DNA of 41,771 nucleotides from Microcaldota archaeon (GTDB taxonomy: Archaea; Micrarchaeota; Micrarchaeia; Micrarchaeales; CABMGC01). How positions within the stretch are numbered: position 1 is the first letter of the stretch; every line of letters starts with the position of its first letter. Where the stretch lies: positions 1 to 41,771 of the forward strand of contig JAJZIU010000004.1 of the NCBI GenBank assembly GCA_021810455.1, written 5' to 3'. Of this stretch, positions 38,426-41,771 are shown piece by piece. The position numbers were made by a program, and so were the translations under genes. The notes beneath the pieces are model-generated. The model was not told the origin of the DNA and searched no databases. It was given only the letters and a program-made list of their open reading frames with translations.

Positions 38426-39451
38426 TCATTTCTCAAATTCAATGACTCTATTTTCCATCACACTTTCATCCGAGCATAATAAGGCTACATGGCTGCTTTC
38501 ATGATAATCTGCATTTATGTACCCTGATTCTTTTGCTAGTTCTTTTGAGAAGTTGATTATGTCTTCCTTGCTAGGCATCTGGTTATAAGACAGCCCCCTA
38601 CTTTCATTTCTTGCTCCTCCAACATATGCAAATCCTTTGACCTCAACATAATGTGGTTTTCCTATCCTGATTAATTCTGCATAACCTCTTGCATCCTCTA
38701 AGTTTGCTCCCTTTACCAGGGTAAGTCTGAATACACGTCTTGTATTCATACCTGAGAATATCTCCAGAAAAGAAATGAAGTTCTCCCACTTTGCACTCAA
38801 CGTTTTAGGTCTTGTCATCTTTTCATAAAGTTCTTTGTTAGGTGCTTGTATTGAGACATAGAGCTGCGTAGGCATTACCCTCAGCTCCTTGAGTGCATTT
38901 ACCATAGTACCGTTTGTTACAACGAATGTGCTTATACCTCTCTTATGGAAAGCAGACAAAAGCTCATTCATTTTTGGATAGAATAAAGGTTCTCCTGTAA
39001 GGCTCAGCGCAACATGTGCTGGATCTCTAGATTCGTTCCATCTTTCCATGTTTACGTCTTTATTTCCTTTGTATCCACTCACTATCTTTTTGTGTTCTTC
39101 AACCAATCCTTCAACTATCGCATCTGGATCGTCCCAATTCTTAACCGCATTAAGCTCGTTCCATTTGAATCCCATCTCCTCGGGTATTATTCTCCAGCAG
39201 AATGAACATGCAAGATTGCATCCTATAGCTGGTGTTGCCTGTATGCATCTCCAGCTCCTGATACCATAAAATTGATGCTTATAGCAGGAATCGCCGTTCT
39301 TCAAACTGCTTGATGTGTATCCACATATTTTTGTTGCAGAATGCCTCCCAACAAAATGATAACCCTGATTTCTCATTGTTTCTGCAAGTTCCTCTGGCAT
39401 GTGCGGATTATCATCCAGTTTTTCCTTCTGAATCGTAAGCTCTTCTTCCAT
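38426..39451 (-). CDS. taw1: S-adenosylmethionine-dependent tRNA 4-demethylwyosine synthase TYW1
   Basis: This radical SAM enzyme builds the tricyclic wyosine base on G37 of tRNA-Phe, using pyruvate. The radical SAM cysteines are in CNLACSFCW (Cys78, Cys82, Cys85). Three more, Cys43, Cys56 and Cys69, are spaced 13 and 13 apart, matching the second iron-sulfur cluster site of archaeal TYW1. Further family text: ALSLTGEPLFYPKMNELL, LYVSIQAPNKELYEKMTRP and VEVKGFAYVGGARNESRGLS. The 341-residue length is normal. Its substrate tRNA is encoded at 23213-23317. It is divergent from the splicing endonuclease gene. Confidence 0.96.
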   Translation of the reverse strand: MEEELTIQKEKLDDNPHMPEELAETMRNQGYHFVGRHSATKICGYTSSSLKNGDSCYKHQFYGIRSWRCIQATPAIGCNLACSFCWRIIPEEMGFKWNELNAVKNWDDPDAIVEGLVEEHKKIVSGYKGNKDVNMERWNESRDPAHVALSLTGEPLFYPKMNELLSAFHKRGISTFVVTNGTMVNALKELRVMPTQLYVSIQAPNKELYEKMTRPKTLSAKWENFISFLEIFSGMNTRRVFRLTLVKGANLEDARGYAELIRIGKPHYVEVKGFAYVGGARNESRGLSYNQMPSKEDIINFSKELAKESGYINADYHESSHVALLCSDESVMENRVIEFEK

Positions 39452-39501
39452 GAACGCACCAAGCTATTATTAATAATCTATTATTATATAGATTTGGTCA
39501 A
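39452..39501. promoter_or_regulatory. Divergent promoter between TYW1 and the splicing endonuclease
   Basis: Fifty bases separate the two ATGs. TATTATATAG (39481-39490) is the plus-strand TATA candidate for the endonuclease, close to its ATG. AT-rich text near 39465-39480 should serve TYW1. The short distance implies interleaved promoters and probable joint control. Confidence 0.4.
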
Positions 39502-40656
39502 ATGGAGATAAACTACGTTTCAAAGAACAGAATAAATGTAACTGATCAGTCTAGCCGAGACATTCTTGCAAGAGGCCATTTCGGTACGGATGAAAAAGGA
39601 ACGCTGAAACTTGAGATAGAAGAAGCTCTTTATCTAATGGATTTGAGAAACGCAGTGTGCAGATCAAAAGACAAAGAGATATCATTCAACGAACTTTCTT
39701 CAAAGTTTTGGAAGTCGGAAAAGTTCATGGCTAGGTACTTTACTTACAGAGACTGGAGAGACCGCGGTTTAATCATAAAAAACACCGATATAAATTACAC
39801 CGAACCTAACAAAACTCCCATCAAACAATATCCCGGCTCAAACATCTCTCTTCCTAAGTTTACTCTAAACGGGATATTCTTCAAAACAGATCTGATATCC
39901 ATTGTTGATGATAAAGAAAAAGGAAAAGAACTATACGATAAACTTTGGTTTGGCCAATACGGCTCTTACAAGGCATCAGAAAGAGGACAATTAAACAAAC
40001 TTGACATATACGAGACCATATTTTTATCTGAAAAAGGCATTCTCAATATACAGAACATTTCAATAAAGGATCTTGTCACTTACGCATCTTCAAGAAGAAA
40101 AGACTTTCAAAAATTATACGAAGTCTACAGGGATTGGCGTGAGAAAGGCTTCGTAATAAAAACCGGTTTCAAGTTCGGTACGCATTTCAGGGTGTACTTC
40201 CCAGGAGCAAAACCTAGTCAGAACGATGGAAAGGAATGGACACACTCAAAGCACGTAATACATGTATTCCCAAAAGAATCACGATTGTTAATATCCGAAT
40301 GGGCCAGAGCAATAAGAGTTGCACACTCTGTTAGAAAAACGTTTATACTGGCAGTTCCTGGAAGTTCTAGTACAAAAAAAGCCGATATCGATTTCATACT
40401 TTATCATAGGAGGGGGGGAGAAGCTGAGAATCCTACAAAAGATCCACCAAGATATGCTATGCTTTCTCTAAGCGAAGAAGAATACATAGGTGGCAAGGAC
40501 CTCGCAGCTGCTATAAGACAAGCAAAATCCAGTAAATTGGAGCTAATACTGGCAATAGCCGATAGGGAAACTTCTGTAACTTATTACAAAGTGCTTCAGA
40601 TACAATTACCTGGAAGCAAAGAAGAGTATTATGAAATAGATTGGTTTCAACCTTGA
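39502..40656 (+). CDS. endA: tRNA-splicing endonuclease, three-unit single-chain (epsilon-2-like) type
   Basis: EndA cuts introns from tRNA at bulge-helix-bulge sites. The catalytic triad fits Tyr232 (FGTHFRVYFPG), His248 (WTHSKHVIHV) and Lys279 (RVAHSVRKTFIL). The N-terminal domain is duplicated: YRDWRDRGLIIK (82-93) and YRDWREKGFVIK (209-220) are the same helix-strand unit. A C-terminal interface segment (YYKVLQIQLPGS) follows. The 384-residue length and this arrangement match the epsilon-2 enzymes described from ARMAN archaea, which accept non-canonical intron sites. Both tRNA genes in the window have introns needing it. Confidence 0.85.
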   Translation: MEINYVSKNRINVTDQSSRDILARGHFGTDEKGTLKLEIEEALYLMDLRNAVCRSKDKEISFNELSSKFWKSEKFMARYFTYRDWRDRGLIIKNTDINYTEPNKTPIKQYPGSNISLPKFTLNGIFFKTDLISIVDDKEKGKELYDKLWFGQYGSYKASERGQLNKLDIYETIFLSEKGILNIQNISIKDLVTYASSRRKDFQKLYEVYRDWREKGFVIKTGFKFGTHFRVYFPGAKPSQNDGKEWTHSKHVIHVFPKESRLLISEWARAIRVAHSVRKTFILAVPGSSSTKKADIDFILYHRRGGEAENPTKDPPRYAMLSLSEEEYIGGKDLAAAIRQAKSSKLELILAIADRETSVTYYKVLQIQLPGSKEEYYEIDWFQP

Positions 40657-40734
40657 TGTTCAAATCACAAACTTACAGAAATAAAAATTATAACCTACTT
40701 TAAAACTTAGTTCTATTTCAACTTCAAAAAACAA

Positions 40735-40748
40735 AAGATTTAAATATG
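40735..40748 (+). promoter_or_regulatory. TATA box of the pilin-like adhesin gene
   Basis: AAGATTTAAATATG lies about 35 bases before the ATG pair at 40778/40784. Spacing suits a short-leader transcript. Confidence 0.45.
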
Positions 40749-40777
40749 GATGGTGAGTCCTATGTACGGCTTTGTAT

Positions 40778-41771
40778 ATGATTATGAAGTTTCAATCAGC
40801 TGTAGAGTTCCTTACAACTTATGGTTGGGCAATATTAGTCATAGCTGTGGTAATCTCTTTTCTATATTTCTTTATTCTTGCACCATCCAATCTAGTTCCA
40901 ACCCAATGTACAACAAGCAGCGAGTTGAACTGTCAGGATATGGTTTTTGGTGCAAATCAATTGATTTCAAAAACCGTATTTTTCCTCACAAACGCTCAGA
41001 GCTATCCAATTGAAAATCCTTCTGTATTTGTAAATGTCAGCGGTGTTGGTGTTGGAACTGGCACATGCTCTCCGAACTATGTACTGCCAGGCGGAGCTAT
41101 AATATGCAACGTAACATTTACCAAGCCTTTACGTTATGGATCACTCATAGACGGCAAGATATCTCTTAGTGGGAACGTATGTACAAATCTCGCTACTCCA
41201 GGATGCGTAAGTTCTATTCCACAAACATATCAGGGCAACTTTAATACCCATGTCGTGCCAATACTAAGTCAGACTGGACTAAACGTAACAATAATTTCCC
41301 AAGGGCCATTCCTTGCTGATGGCAATTTGTACAAAATAACTGCAAAGGTAAAACTTCTTGGCTATCCACTACCTGGTGCAACAGTAAACTTTACTACTAA
41401 TGGCAAGTGTGGCACGATTTCACAACAATACATGACCACTGACAGCAATGGCAATGCAACAACATATTTATCCAGTGAGTCACAATGCAGTGGCTCATTA
41501 AATGCAACGTTCGGGGGCCATACCAATACCACCAATGTTACATTCCTGAAACCAGTGTATGCAACGTTCAGCATGAATCAGCCAAACACAGGTTATGCTG
41601 TGGTTACTGTTGGTGGAGTCCCATTCTCCAATCTACCTATAACTGTCGCATTCGCACCTAATTCAATAGCGTCATACTCTTTCCAATCAATAGTGCAAGA
41701 CACAGCAAGTGAAAGATACGCATTTTCTTCAGTTGTGGACAACTGCAATGGAGGAGATGTTCAGTCAGGAA
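40778..41771 (+). CDS. Type IV pilin-like surface adhesin with Ig-like domains (runs off the right edge)
   Basis: The frame is open from 40778 (ATG ATT ATG; 40784 is the other start) to the window end, at least 331 residues. The N-terminus, FQSAVEFLTTYGWAILVIAV, is the archaeal pilin-type signal and helix seen in many DPANN surface proteins (GQSAIEYLTTYGWAI). Cys-containing beta domains follow, including a Big_1/invasin-like unit: GYPLPGATVNFTTNGKCGTI, MTTDSNGNATTYLSSESQCS and LNATFGGHTNTT. Numerous Asn-x-Ser/Thr sites suggest glycosylation. It should be anchored by the pilin helix and project outward. A host-contact role is inferred only. Confidence 0.85.
   Translation, partial: MIMKFQSAVEFLTTYGWAILVIAVVISFLYFFILAPSNLVPTQCTTSSELNCQDMVFGANQLISKTVFFLTNAQSYPIENPSVFVNVSGVGVGTGTCSPNYVLPGGAIICNVTFTKPLRYGSLIDGKISLSGNVCTNLATPGCVSSIPQTYQGNFNTHVVPILSQTGLNVTIISQGPFLADGNLYKITAKVKLLGYPLPGATVNFTTNGKCGTISQQYMTTDSNGNATTYLSSESQCSGSLNATFGGHTNTTNVTFLKPVYATFSMNQPNTGYAVVTVGGVPFSNLPITVAFAPNSIASYSFQSIVQDTASERYAFSSVVDNCNGGDVQSG

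Noticed and set aside
40750-41013. Short plus-strand frame at the start of the adhesin gene
   Set aside because: It is out of frame with the pilin-like reading that starts at 40778 and stays open to the window end.
1-41771. CRISPR array
   Set aside because: No regularly spaced direct repeats were seen. The repeats found are pairs tied to element ends, tRNA or promoters.

Overview
The window looks archaeal and most resembles an ultrasmall DPANN genome of the Micrarchaeota/ARMAN type. The archaeal calls rest on RadA recombinase, diphthine synthase (DphB), the archaeal wyosine enzyme TYW1, a cupin-type glucose-6-phosphate isomerase, a Hef-like helicase, two tRNA genes with introns after position 37, and TATA boxes about 25 bases before many start codons with almost no Shine-Dalgarno sequence. 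The ARMAN placement rests mainly on one gene at 39502-40656. It reads as a single-chain, duplicated tRNA-splicing endonuclease with a Tyr/His/Lys triad, an architecture (epsilon-2) known from ARMAN lineages. This is inference from sequence alone.

Layout. Positions 1-7.1 kb are accessory. They hold a TnpB gene cut by the left edge, a decayed second tnpB tail, an AbiE-type (type IV) toxin-antitoxin pair, a membrane protein, a small unknown gene, a nonsense-mutated transposase remnant, a collapsed class II ribonucleotide reductase pseudogene directly behind a Nudix gene, and an IS5-like element with perfect 13-bp ends and a frameshifted transposase. Positions 7.1-15 kb carry cell-surface genes: a PKD-like secreted protein, then a minus-strand set of membrane-anchored winged-helix regulator, ABC ATPase, secreted repeat protein and FtsX/MacB permease. 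A second TnpB element is inserted between the regulator and the ABC operon. Positions 15-21 kb hold a HAD phosphatase, a secreted glycoprotein-like protein, a second Nudix hydrolase, a sugar-nucleotide epimerase and a 944-residue protein with one intact and one degenerate metallophosphoesterase domain.

Positions 21-32.9 kb are mostly housekeeping and metabolic: an MFS transporter, a RelBE-like module lying between the tRNA-Phe gene and a second copy of its 3' end, tRNA-Phe, a Hef-type helicase, a cation/proton antiporter, two unknown genes (one with an ADP-ribosyltransferase-like signature), a glycosyltransferase, a sugar nucleotidyltransferase, glucose-6-phosphate isomerase, an alcohol dehydrogenase, an isochorismatase-fold protein, a potassium channel and a DUF4870-like protein. 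Positions 32.9-35.3 kb form a second accessory island: an orphan TnpB-type right-end/guide-RNA structure without a tnpB, a VapBC pair with a perfect palindromic operator, a RelE-like pair bracketed by a duplicated promoter, and a YdeI-like gene. Positions 35.3-41.8 kb return to core functions: tRNA-Ala with an intron, a candidate small RNA, radA, dphB, a flippase-like membrane protein, TYW1, the splicing endonuclease, and a large pilin-like adhesin running off the right edge.

How the genes connect. TYW1 and the endonuclease are divergent neighbours, and both are expected to act on the tRNA-Phe encoded in the same window: its intron begins immediately after G37, the base TYW1 modifies. Four toxin-antitoxin loci and two TnpB elements, plus a third orphan right end, make up most of the mobile load. 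Two of the toxin modules are bracketed by direct repeats, which suggests how they arrived.
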